A DNA stretch of 20,221 bases from Chloroflexi bacterium RBG_16_56_11 (lineage in GTDB: Bacteria; Chloroflexota; Dehalococcoidia; Dehalococcoidales; RBG-16-60-22). Position numbers and translations under genes: made by a program. The stretch spans positions 36,299 through 56,519 of the forward strand of contig MGNQ01000048.1 in assembly GCA_001796865.1 (NCBI GenBank), written 5' to 3'. Every line of letters starts with the position of its first letter. Within the stretch, counting starts at the first letter, position 1. The notes under the pieces are model-generated. The model ran no database searches and was not told the origin of the DNA. It saw only the letters and a program-made list of their open reading frames with translations. This document shows, piece after piece, positions 7,156 to 13,890 of this stretch.

Positions 7156-7688
7156 TAGTCATCGCGGCTTTAGTTATCACCGTGGCGACCTTTGCCTTCG
7201 TTATCTATCCGCTGTTCCGCAGGAAGCCGGTCTTATCGGGGGACTTTGCGGCAGATGCCGGTATTGAAGAACTTCGCTCCCGGAGGAACACCACCTATTC
7301 CATGCTTAAGGAACTGGAATTCGATTATCAGGCGGGAATTCTCACCGAGGAGGACTACCGCACCCTGGAGTCCCGGTACAAGGGCAAAGCCATCGGTATC
7401 CTCAAGAGTATGGACGGCCTGGCTAACCGGGGTGTTGTAAATGATACCGATGAAATTGAGAGGCTGGTCGCCGAACGCTCCCGTGTGTCCAGACACCGCG
7501 GCAAAACCGCGGCTATTCCGGGTGGCAACGGCGACACGGCTGCTGGCGGTATCGAGGATGAGGAGATAGAGCGGCTGGTAGCCGCCAGGCGTGGCGGAGA
7601 AACAAGGTTTTGCCCGCATTGCCGAAAAAAAATACGGGAGACGGACCGCTTCTGCTACTATTGCGGTGCTTCCCTGGGAGGAAGGTAA
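7152..7688 (+). CDS. CcmI-like membrane protein with a C-terminal zinc ribbon
   Basis: This is a 178-residue protein. The N-terminal membrane helix (about 2-22) is followed by a helical segment LKELEFDYQAGILTEEDYRTL (about 53-73), the pattern seen in the first cytoplasmic part of CcmI. A low-complexity charged linker with two IERLVA elements (about 97-150) leads to a zinc ribbon, C154-P-H-C157 and C168-Y-Y-C171. CcmI normally presents apocytochrome to CcmH/CcmF through a C-terminal TPR domain. Here that domain is missing and a zinc ribbon takes its place, so this is only partly comparable. The start overlaps the ccmH-like stop by ATGA, and the next gene begins 2 nt after this stop. A role as a small adaptor of the maturation complex is inferred from position. 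Confidence 0.78.
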   Translation: MIVIAALVITVATFAFVIYPLFRRKPVLSGDFAADAGIEELRSRRNTTYSMLKELEFDYQAGILTEEDYRTLESRYKGKAIGILKSMDGLANRGVVNDTDEIERLVAERSRVSRHRGKTAAIPGGNGDTAAGGIEDEEIERLVAARRGGETRFCPHCRKKIRETDRFCYYCGASLGGR

Positions 7689-7690
7689 CC

Positions 7691-8851
7691 ATGAAACGTT
7701 ACTTTATGATTCTCACCGGAGTAATTTTCCTGAGTCTGATTGCCGGAATCCCCGCGGCCGCGGCGGACTCGGGTGTTATCTCCGGCACTCTGGTCAACGG
7801 CACCGCGGGCGGCGGCAGCGTGGCGGACCAGGAAGTCACCCTGAAGACCTTCCTGAACGGTGCCGAGATGACCTCGGCAACCGCCAGGACGGATAGTGAG
7901 GGGCGCTTCACGTTCGAAGGGCTGGCGACCGGGTCGGAATACGGGTACCAGGCGAACATAACCTTTCAGGAAGCCGACTATACCAGCGACGAAGTCAAAT
8001 TCGGAGCGGGGGAAACAAAACAGATAGCCGATATCACGGTTTACGACAGCACCGATAGTAGTGAGGCTATCGTGGTAACATCAGCCCATACCGTTATCTA
8101 TATCGAGCCGGGCAAGCTTCTGGTAAAGGAATTGGTCCGTATTAGTAATGGGGCCGACCGTACCTATATCGGTTCCGGAGAACCGGCCCCGAACGGGCAA
8201 AAACCCACGCTGGACTTTTCTTTGCCTGAAAGCGCCACGGAACTGCAGGCCGGCGACGGCCTGATGGGATGCTGCATTTATAATAATGACCAGGGATTTA
8301 TCGATACGATGCCTGTTCTGCCGGGAGAAAAACAGATGGTCTACTCCTATGAAATCCCATATAAAGCCGACTCTTATGGATTTACACGGACATTCAACTA
8401 TCCCACCTCGGCTTATGATCTCCTGGTGCAGGGAGAAAGCACGATAATCGACAGCGACCGACTCGCGCCGCAGGAGACAATTGACGTCCAGGAGACAGCG
8501 TTCCGGCGTCTTTCCGGCGCGGATTTTGTAGCCGGGGACCTGGTAACCGCCCGGCTCTCCGCCCTGCCCCGGACAGCCGGGGGACCTGAGCGCTGGGTCG
8601 TCCTGACGGTCGGGGCGCTCATGGCGACGGCCGGGGCCGGCTATATCCTCAAGCGGAAGAAGCGGCAGCCGGCGGTGGTGGTAAACGGGGAGCAGCTCAA
8701 GCTGAGACTGATTGATGAAATCGTCCGGCTGGACGACGATTTTGCCGGCGGCCGTATCGCCGAGGAAGTTTACCGCCGGCGGCGGAACTCCTTAAAGTCG
8801 CGCCTCGCCGAAGCTCTGAAAAGTGGTACGGACAAGCGCATTCCTAAATAA
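7691..8851 (+). CDS. Exported, membrane-anchored beta-sandwich protein (carboxypeptidase-regulatory-like domain)
   Basis: This is a 386-residue protein with a signal peptide ending near AAAADS (about residue 25). A beta-sandwich domain (about 27-115) resembles the carboxypeptidase-regulatory-like/Ig-like fold in its pattern of ARTDSEGRFTFEGLATGSEY. A second extracytoplasmic domain (about 125-300) carries an unusual GCC pair, then a single membrane helix (about 305-330) and a basic cytoplasmic tail. The tail ends in a SHOCT-like helix pair (LDDDFAGGRIAEEVYRRRR). The frame is open further upstream to 7610, but the ATG at 7691 has GGAGGAAGG before it and starts a clear signal peptide. It is the last gene of the operon, followed by a 142-nt gap. 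Its link to cytochrome maturation is by position only; similar proteins often end ccm clusters of this variant type. Confidence 0.8.
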   Translation: MKRYFMILTGVIFLSLIAGIPAAAADSGVISGTLVNGTAGGGSVADQEVTLKTFLNGAEMTSATARTDSEGRFTFEGLATGSEYGYQANITFQEADYTSDEVKFGAGETKQIADITVYDSTDSSEAIVVTSAHTVIYIEPGKLLVKELVRISNGADRTYIGSGEPAPNGQKPTLDFSLPESATELQAGDGLMGCCIYNNDQGFIDTMPVLPGEKQMVYSYEIPYKADSYGFTRTFNYPTSAYDLLVQGESTIIDSDRLAPQETIDVQETAFRRLSGADFVAGDLVTARLSALPRTAGGPERWVVLTVGALMATAGAGYILKRKKRQPAVVVNGEQLKLRLIDEIVRLDDDFAGGRIAEEVYRRRRNSLKSRLAEALKSGTDKRIPK

Positions 8852-8993
8852 ATAAAAGTAAATTCCGGAGACCCCGTCAGTTTCGTTGGCTTCTAAACAA
8901 TGCCGTTCTGTTATCTTTGTCACATCATTATTGCCTAATAAAGAGATACTATATCACTAGATATCAGTTGCCGGCACATGAGGGGGGATTCAT

Positions 8994-9203
8994 ATGATGT
9001 TTTTCGGCGGATGGATGATTATATTCTGGGTAGTAATCGTGGCATTAGTAATCTGGGGAGTTGTCTCTCTGGCGAGACGCGGTATTTCTACGTCCGAAGC
9101 TCCACCCAGGCGTGACCCCCTCGATATTGCCAGGGAGCGCTACGCCCGGGGTGAAATCAAGAAAGAAGAGTTTGAAGAATTAAAGAAAAATCTGTCCAGG
9201 TAG
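8994..9203 (+). CDS. Small SHOCT-domain membrane protein
   Basis: This is a 69-residue protein. One N-terminal hydrophobic helix (about 6-27) is followed by the short C-terminal SHOCT pattern DPLDIARERYARGEIKKEEF ending in EELKKNLSR (about 41-69). SHOCT modules are short helical elements at the ends of many proteins, thought to mediate oligomerisation or membrane-associated contacts; no enzymatic role is known. A very G-rich ribosome site (GAGGGGGGA) precedes the first of two ATGs (8994 and 8997). The stop codon TAG shares its last base with a GTG upstream of the methyltransferase start, so the two genes are probably co-transcribed. Confidence 0.82.
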   Translation: MMFFGGWMIIFWVVIVALVIWGVVSLARRGISTSEAPPRRDPLDIARERYARGEIKKEEFEELKKNLSR

Positions 9204-9208
9204 TGATG

Positions 9209-9835
9209 ATGATGGAAAACAAAGCTACTCAGTTAGCGAGGCGACGGTACAACCGGATTGCTCCGGTTTACGATCTGATGGAAGTCCTGATGGAGAGGCG
9301 CCACCAATCATGGCGTAAACTCCTGTGGAGCAAAGTCGAAGGAAAGAAAATCCTCGAGGTCGGAGTAGGAACCGGGAAAAATATTACCTTCTATCCCGGG
9401 AACATCGAAATCACCGCTATCGACTTCAGTGAGAAGATGCTTGGCCGCGCCCGGGAGAAGGCCAAAAGACTTGAAACAAGGGTAGACTTGCAACAGATGG
9501 ACGTGCAGGACCTCCGTTTCGATGATAATACGTTCGATACAGTGGTGGCGACGTTTGTGTTTTGCTCGGTGCCTGACCCCGTTAAAGGTCTGACGGAAAT
9601 AATGCGAGTCTGTAAACCCGGAGGCAAGGTCCTGCTCCTGGAACACGTGCTGAGCGCCAACGGTATCCTGGCTTTTTTCATGAATCTGGCGAACCCGCTT
9701 GTCGCGGGATTAATGGGCCCGAATATCAACCGGAAGACCGTGGAGAACGTGGTGAAAAGCGGCCTGACGATAGAAAAAGTCACCGACCTTTCCGTGGGCA
9801 TCTTCAAGCTGATTGAAGCGCGCGTTCAGAAATAA
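9209..9835 (+). CDS. Class I SAM-dependent methyltransferase, UbiE/COQ5-like
   Basis: This is a protein of about 208 residues with a Rossmann-type SAM-binding fold. It shows motif I LEVGVGTGKN (about 50-59), the acidic residue at the end of strand 2 (ITAIDFSEKML), a motif II-like DVQDLRFDDNTFDTVVATFV, and the post-motif GLTEIMRVCKPGGKVLLLEH typical of UbiE-like enzymes. It probably methylates a small molecule such as a quinone or lipid, but the substrate cannot be read from the sequence. The start region is a run of GTG-ATG-ATG-ATG (9203-9214). I choose 9209 because AGG at 9198-9200 is 8 nt before it, though 9206 is nearly as good. The gene follows the SHOCT gene directly and precedes a 116-nt gap with a strong promoter. 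Confidence 0.87.
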   Translation: MMENKATQLARRRYNRIAPVYDLMEVLMERRHQSWRKLLWSKVEGKKILEVGVGTGKNITFYPGNIEITAIDFSEKMLGRAREKAKRLETRVDLQQMDVQDLRFDDNTFDTVVATFVFCSVPDPVKGLTEIMRVCKPGGKVLLLEHVLSANGILAFFMNLANPLVAGLMGPNINRKTVENVVKSGLTIEKVTDLSVGIFKLIEARVQK

Positions 9836-9884
9836 CCGACGCGCTATTCCTCGGGCACGCTTGGCTCACATTTAGTTCAAGGAC

Positions 9885-9913
9885 TTGACCGGTCCGGTAT
9901 CTCCGCCTATGAT
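9885..9913 (+). promoter_or_regulatory. Near-consensus sigma-70 promoter of the two-component genes
   Basis: TTGACC (9885-9890, 5 of 6) and TATGAT (9908-9913, 5 of 6) are separated by exactly 17 bp and lie 38 nt before the response regulator start. Two small palindromes overlap the -35: TCAAG-GA-CTTGA (9877-9888) and GACCGGTC (9888-9895). These could be an operator. This is the best vegetative-type promoter seen in the window. Confidence 0.72.
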
Positions 9914-9951
9914 TAAACGAGTTGAGATGATTGCCGGCAAGGTCGTATTTT

Positions 9952-10617
9952 ATGCGCATTCTGGTAGTTGATGATGACCCCGAGATATTAAGCGTCGTCC
10001 GGCGGGGGCTGGCGTACGAGGGGTATACCGTTGATACCGCTACCGATGGCGCCGAGGCCCTGAGCAAGTCCCGCGAAAAAGAACCCGACCTCGTCTTGCT
10101 GGATGTCATGATGCCCGGGATGGACGGTATCGAAGTCGCCAGGCGCCTGCGCCAGGGTGGCGACGTACCTATCCTCATGTTGACGGCCAAAGGCACGGTA
10201 GCGGATAAGGTGGCCGGGCTGGAGAGCGGCGCCGATGACTATCTGGTCAAGCCTTTTGCCTTCGATGAGCTTTTGGCCCGGGTAAAGGCTTTGCTGCGCC
10301 GTCATCAGCCGAGGGGAGGAGAAGTGCTGAGCTTCAGCGACATCTCCCTCGATACGACCACCCGGGAGGTCAAGCGCAGTAACTGTCCCATCGAACTGAC
10401 CACGCAGGAGTTCAACCTGCTGGAGCTATTCCTGCGCCACCCGCGCCAGGTCCTGAAGAGGAACGTTATCTATGAGAGAATCTGGGGATACGACTTCGAA
10501 GGTCTTTCCAACGTTATTGAGGTCTATATTCGCTACCTGAGGTCCAAGCTCGAAGCGGGCGGACGGCCCCGCCTGATTCATACGGTAAGAGGCGTTGGTT
10601 ACGTGCTCCGGGAGTGA
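9952..10617 (+). CDS. OmpR/PhoB-family response regulator
   Basis: This is a 221-residue transcription regulator with a receiver domain (about 1-115) and a winged-helix DNA-binding domain (about 125-221). The receiver has the acidic pocket VVDDDPE near the start, the phospho-acceptor Asp51 in LLDVMMPGMDG, the conserved Thr in MLTAKG, and Lys in LVKPFAFDELLARV. The output domain shows ELTTQEFNLLELFLRHP and the closing VRGVGYVLRE. The frame is open to 9931, but the ATG at 9952 begins the conserved MRILVVDDD and has AAGG 9 nt before it. The partner kinase starts 4 nt after the stop. OmpR-family regulators bind direct repeats about 11 bp apart, and such repeats are found at 2452 and 13212, so those promoters are candidate targets (inference). 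Confidence 0.95.
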   Translation: MRILVVDDDPEILSVVRRGLAYEGYTVDTATDGAEALSKSREKEPDLVLLDVMMPGMDGIEVARRLRQGGDVPILMLTAKGTVADKVAGLESGADDYLVKPFAFDELLARVKALLRRHQPRGGEVLSFSDISLDTTTREVKRSNCPIELTTQEFNLLELFLRHPRQVLKRNVIYERIWGYDFEGLSNVIEVYIRYLRSKLEAGGRPRLIHTVRGVGYVLRE

Positions 10618-10621
10618 CCAT

Positions 10622-12007
10622 ATGCCGATACGCTGGCGACTGACCCTGTGGTTTGCCCTCATCCTGTTTATCATCCTGGTGCTTTCGGGAGTTGTGCTCT
10701 ACATACTACTGCAACGCTACCTGAATAATCAGGTTGACGATGACCTTAAAATATACTCGGCGCAGGTGCACGGCACCCTGAACCCTCAGGAAATGCCCGA
10801 GCCACCCGACTACGAGGTCATCCATTCCCGGCTGCCGCCGATAAACGAGTTCGTTTCACCTGGCACTTACATCCAGTTGACTGATGCCGACGGTAACGTG
10901 CTGGTCAAAAGTAGCAACCTCGCCGAGCAGGAACTGCCGGTCGACCCCGCTCTCTTGTCCGAAGGCTTATCGGGAAAGACCGTCATCGGGACGGTGGCGG
11001 CCGGGGGAGGTTCTCGCGTTCGTATCATGGTCTCCCCCCTGTACTTGAAGGAACAGGTCCTCGTCCTGGAGGTCGCCCGGTCTTTAATTCATATTGATGC
11101 CACCATGGCCCAGGTCAGGTGGGCTTTGCTGGCAAGTATCCTCCTGGCCCTCGTCCTGGCGACAGCCTCGGGGGGAGCTATTGTCGGCGGCGCCCTGGTC
11201 CCGGTGAGAAAAATTACCCGGACCGCCGGGGACATCGAAGCCGGGGCCGACCTTAAACGGCGGGTAGCTTACCGGGGCCCGGCCGATGAAATCGGTAAGC
11301 TGGCTAACACTTTTGATCACATGATTGAACACCTGGAACGTGTATTCCAGTCTCAACAGAATTTTATAGCCGACGCATCTCACGAGCTGAGAGGCCCGTT
11401 GACCGTCGTCCGGGGAAATCTTCACCTGCTCAAACGCAAGCTGAAGGAAACGGAACGACGCGAGTCACTGGCGGCCATCGAGCGGGAAACGGTCAGGATG
11501 GCCAAGATAGTGGAGGACCTTCTCTTCCTGGCGGAGGTCGAATCAGGCGGACCGATAAAAAAAGAGGAAGTGTCCCTGAAGGCGATTCTCAATGAAGAGG
11601 TCGCGAGGGCCAATAGCATCGCGAGAGAACGTAAAATTGTTGTCGGCCGGCAGGAGGACCTGAACGTAATTGGTGACACTTTACGCTTAAAGCAGCTCCT
11701 GGCCAACCTCGTGGATAACGCGATAAAGTACACCCCGGAAGACGGCACTGTAACGCTTTCGCTGTACCGGGACGGCGACGGGGCGCGCCTGGAAGTGGCA
11801 GACAACGGCATCGGGATAGCCCCCGAGCACCTTCCGCATATCTTCGACCGCTTTTACCGGGTCGATAAGGCCAGGTCCCGGGCGAGTGGCGGCACCGGCC
11901 TGGGGCTGGCCATCGTCAGAGGAATCGTCGACCAGCACGGTGGCGATATCACGGTCACCAGCCAGCCGGGTAAAGGTAGCACCTTCACGGTCATTTTAAA
12001 ACTCTAA
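10622..12007 (+). CDS. Transmembrane HAMP sensor histidine kinase, partner of the OmpR-type regulator
   Basis: This is a 461-residue kinase. Helix 1 (about 10-32), an extracytoplasmic sensor region (about 33-158), helix 2 (about 160-185) and a HAMP linker (about 185-240) lead to the catalytic core. The core shows the H box FIADASHELRGPLTVV (His254), an N box (LLANLVDNAIKYTPEDG), G1 (VADNGIGIAPEHLP), the F box (IFDRFYRVDKARSR) and G2 (GGTGLGLAI). The sensor region has no Cys and few His, so a direct metal-binding site is not obvious. The longer frame begins at 10595 inside the regulator gene, but the ATG at 10622 has GGAG 7 nt upstream and starts a typical positively charged N-terminus. Overall this is a standard EnvZ/PhoR-like kinase. 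Confidence 0.94.
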   Translation: MPIRWRLTLWFALILFIILVLSGVVLYILLQRYLNNQVDDDLKIYSAQVHGTLNPQEMPEPPDYEVIHSRLPPINEFVSPGTYIQLTDADGNVLVKSSNLAEQELPVDPALLSEGLSGKTVIGTVAAGGGSRVRIMVSPLYLKEQVLVLEVARSLIHIDATMAQVRWALLASILLALVLATASGGAIVGGALVPVRKITRTAGDIEAGADLKRRVAYRGPADEIGKLANTFDHMIEHLERVFQSQQNFIADASHELRGPLTVVRGNLHLLKRKLKETERRESLAAIERETVRMAKIVEDLLFLAEVESGGPIKKEEVSLKAILNEEVARANSIARERKIVVGRQEDLNVIGDTLRLKQLLANLVDNAIKYTPEDGTVTLSLYRDGDGARLEVADNGIGIAPEHLPHIFDRFYRVDKARSRASGGTGLGLAIVRGIVDQHGGDITVTSQPGKGSTFTVILKL

Positions 12008-12041
12008 TATTTTTCTAAGCTTCCCTTCATTTTCTTATAAT
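12002..12041 (+). promoter_or_regulatory. Possible promoter with TCTAA repeats before the PDZ gene
   Basis: CTCTAAT (12002-12008) and TTCTAAG (12013-12019) are 11 bp apart, and a perfect TATAAT follows at 12036-12041. The half-sites match those at 2452 and 13212. The distance from the second half-site to the -10 is 16 bp rather than 10, and the first half-site overlaps the kinase stop codon. A promoter here is plausible; membership of the same regulon is uncertain. Confidence 0.45.
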
Positions 12042-12080
12042 CCGCGTGTGTCACCATGGATAGTAGGAGAATCAATATCT

Positions 12081-12545
12081 ATGGTGTCTTCTTTTTTCCG
12101 TACTTCACGAACGAAGACTAAAATCTTCGCGGCTGTCATCGGGCCGGTCTTTGCTGCGTTGGTACTATTCGGCCTTTTCGTTTTACGGGGCCAAACCAGC
12201 GAGGCGGCACCAAACGGGACGGGCCAAACCGACCAGGCTTCCCCTGGACTGGGAATCACCTATCTGAACGTGACGCCGGCGGTTTCGGCCTATTACCGCC
12301 TGGGGGTCCAGTACGGGGCGCTGGTCACCGAGGTTGTCCCGGGTAGTCCCGCCTGCCTGGCCGGCGTGGAAACCGGCGATGTTATCCTCAGTTTCAACGG
12401 CACGAGACTCGGTGAAGACGTGTCTTTGCTGGGCATGATGATGGCCTGTCCGGAGGGGGATATGGTACAGGTGGAGGTTTGGAGGGTCGATTACGCCATG
12501 CCCCTGGAGCTATTACACGTGTCAGAATGGGAGGCGAAACGGTGA
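12081..12545 (+). CDS. Membrane-anchored PDZ-domain protein
   Basis: This is a 154-residue protein. One N-terminal membrane helix (about 14-37) and a short linker lead to a PDZ domain (about 55-145). The domain has the carboxylate-loop region GLGITYLNV, then GALVTEVVPGSPACLAGVETGDVILSFNG, the typical turn in HtrA-like PDZ domains. There is no protease domain, so it is probably a peptide-binding scaffold outside the membrane. The frame is open from a GTG at 12048, but AGGAGA at 12065-12070 lies 10 nt before the ATG at 12081, and the ORF from there begins with a normal short basic N-terminus. The gene follows the kinase after 73 nt and overlaps the next start by 4 nt (GTGA). It may regulate or tether the neighbouring sensor or methyltransferase; that is inference. 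Confidence 0.86.
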   Translation: MVSSFFRTSRTKTKIFAAVIGPVFAALVLFGLFVLRGQTSEAAPNGTGQTDQASPGLGITYLNVTPAVSAYYRLGVQYGALVTEVVPGSPACLAGVETGDVILSFNGTRLGEDVSLLGMMMACPEGDMVQVEVWRVDYAMPLELLHVSEWEAKR

Positions 12546-13186
12546 CGGATTCGTATGCTTACGGGATGTGGCTGGCCGTGGCGATCAATACCGGCGTTTT
12601 CATCTTTTTTACGTTCGGCTTTTTAAAGCCGAAAAGACGTTGGGAGTGGCGCTCAATGGGGACTTTCGGCGCTTTTACGGTAGCCCTGTTTACCGAGATG
12701 TACGGATTTCCCTTGAGCGTCTACGTCCTTACCTCGGTCCTCGGGAACCGGTATCCGGTAACAAATCCCTTCACCCACACTAATGGCAATCTCTGGGCGG
12801 TCTTCCTGGGAGGCTCCGGGTTTGTGTCCGGTCTTTTCATGTTGCTCGGCAGCGTGGCGATGATTACGGGACTGGTGTTGATGGGAAAAGCCTTCCGGCA
12901 GATTCACCGGGCTGGAGGCGGACTGGTCACTGACGGTCTTTACAGCTGGATAAGGCATCCCCAGTATTCGGGGCTTTTCCTCATTACCGTAGGCATGTTC
13001 ATCCAGTGGCCGACACTCGTGACAGCGGCCATGTGGCCGGTCTTGATTTTCATGTACTACCGGCTGGCGTTGAGAGAGGAAAAGGAAATGGTGAACATCT
13101 TCAATGAAGATTATATTGAATACAAACGGAAAGTGCCCATGTTCTTTCCGCGGTTGAACAATGGCAGGAGGCGACTGATTGCCTGA
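12542..13186 (+). CDS. ICMT/PEMT-like integral membrane methyltransferase
   Basis: This is a 214-residue membrane protein with about five helices and the C-terminal signature of the isoprenylcysteine carboxyl methyltransferase / phospholipid methyltransferase superfamily. The signature is GLVTDGLYSWIRHPQYSG with the RHPxY SAM-binding motif, followed by LREEKEM and the basic EDYIEYKRKVPMFFP. Bacterial relatives methylate lipids, isoprenoids or unknown small membrane substrates. The substrate here is unknown. The start is GTG at 12542 with GGGAGG 7 nt upstream, overlapping the PDZ gene stop as GTGA; the frame extends further upstream to 12479 only as out-of-frame read-through of the PDZ gene. 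Close coupling to the PDZ gene suggests they act together. Confidence 0.88.
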   Translation: MTDSYAYGMWLAVAINTGVFIFFTFGFLKPKRRWEWRSMGTFGAFTVALFTEMYGFPLSVYVLTSVLGNRYPVTNPFTHTNGNLWAVFLGGSGFVSGLFMLLGSVAMITGLVLMGKAFRQIHRAGGGLVTDGLYSWIRHPQYSGLFLITVGMFIQWPTLVTAAMWPVLIFMYYRLALREEKEMVNIFNEDYIEYKRKVPMFFPRLNNGRRRLIA

Positions 13187-13211
13187 TAATTCTAATTCCG
13201 ATATAAGGGTG

Positions 13212-13245
13212 TTCTAATCGCAGTCTAAGGTTTAGCGGGTAAGAT
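13212..13245 (+). promoter_or_regulatory. Second copy of the direct-repeat activator-type promoter
   Basis: TTCTAAT (13212-13218) and GTCTAAG (13223-13229) are 11 bp apart, then 10 bp to TAAGAT (13240-13245). The spacing is identical to that at 2452-2485, and 23 of 34 aligned bases agree. It precedes the Cys/His-rich small gene by about 30 nt, the right distance for a promoter. Confidence 0.62.
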
Positions 13246-13275
13246 AGGTATAGAAGCTATGATAGCAGGAGTAAG

Positions 13276-13452
13276 ATGGCTGAGTTTCTACAGACATACG
13301 GAATCTGGATAGTCTTCGGGCTGTTCTTCTCTTTCATGGTGTGGCGGAGTGTTCGCGGGCAGGGAACGGGATGTTGCGGCGGCGGGCAGCACAGCCATGA
13401 AAGCGGGCATAATGAGCAGCCGGGTGCCGGGAAGAGGGCCGGTTGCCATTAA
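13276..13452 (+). CDS. Small Cys/His-rich single-helix membrane protein
   Basis: This is a 58-residue protein. One membrane helix (about 8-24) is followed by a tail crowded with soft-metal ligands: GCCGGGQHSHESGH at about 32-45, and a final GCH at the C-terminus. The ATG at 13276 has AGGAG 4 nt upstream. The tail has three Cys and four His in about 27 residues and no hydrophobic core, so it resembles a small metal-binding membrane peptide rather than an enzyme. I do not recognise a named family. It is the first gene behind the second direct-repeat promoter, and short gaps link it to the next small ORFs. Copper, zinc or nickel handling is possible; the metal cannot be told from the sequence. 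Confidence 0.72.
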   Translation: MAEFLQTYGIWIVFGLFFSFMVWRSVRGQGTGCCGGGQHSHESGHNEQPGAGKRAGCH

Positions 13453-13467
13453 GGTGAAGGTTGAAGA

Positions 13468-13602
13468 ATGGCTGAAATAAGGTTGAAAAAAGCCACTCTC
13501 TCTATTGGAGGAATGAGGCGTCGTTCCAAGCGCGACTCGTTGATTACATACCAGCCTTCACACACAAGACACGAACAGCTATCACCGGGGGGTACCTCAT
13601 GA
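13468..13602 (+). pseudogene. 44-codon ORF whose start resembles an HMA metal-binding domain, probably a remnant
   Basis: The reading frame starts at an ATG with AAGG 7 nt upstream and begins MAEIRLKKATLSIGGM. That closely resembles the first strand and loop entry of heavy-metal-associated (HMA) domains found in CopZ and CopA, where GM is followed by TCxxC. Here the next residues are RRRSKRDSL, so the metal-binding CxxC loop and the rest of the fold are missing. The frame ends in a TGA that overlaps the ATG of the next gene, which would allow translational coupling. It may be a decayed copper-chaperone or P-type ATPase start, or a short leader peptide serving the next gene. I could not restore an HMA fold in the other two frames. 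Confidence 0.4.
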
Positions 13603-13805
13603 AAAAAGCAGGTCCAGTCAGCGCGCTTATCTATACCGGAATATCGGTTTTTACCGCCGGCCTTTTTCTTGTCAGTACTCTGGTTGGTAAATATACCGCA
13701 ATCGAAAGGGTCGGCGGGACAGGTTGGGGTTTTCTCCTCTCGATGATTATTCTGATGCCGGTGGTCACCCCGCTGGTAAAAAAGAGGCCTGGTGCAAGGC
13801 CGTGA
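13599..13805 (+). CDS. Small two-helix membrane protein of unknown function
   Basis: This is a 68-residue protein with two hydrophobic segments (about 8-30 and 42-60) and a basic C-terminus (KKRPGARP). It has no Cys, no His and no motif I recognise. A run of six G (13587-13592) lies 6 nt before the ATG, a strong ribosome site. The ATG overlaps the stop of the HMA-like ORF. The next gene, lgt, starts 85 nt later. It could be a small subunit or stabiliser of a neighbouring membrane protein, but nothing in the sequence says which. Confidence 0.65.
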   Translation: MKKAGPVSALIYTGISVFTAGLFLVSTLVGKYTAIERVGGTGWGFLLSMIILMPVVTPLVKKRPGARP

Positions 13806-13890
13806 ATTTAATAAAGCGGTTGATAAAAGGTGATACTAAAAACGCGGCTACGAACCTGTTAACAACACTTACGAGACAGGATATATTTCG

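Noticed and set aside
8891..8922. Another TTCTAA and a TTGTCA upstream of the SHOCT gene
   Set aside because: There is no second half-site 11 bp away and no good -10 at the expected distance, so neither the shared operator nor a clear promoter is supported.
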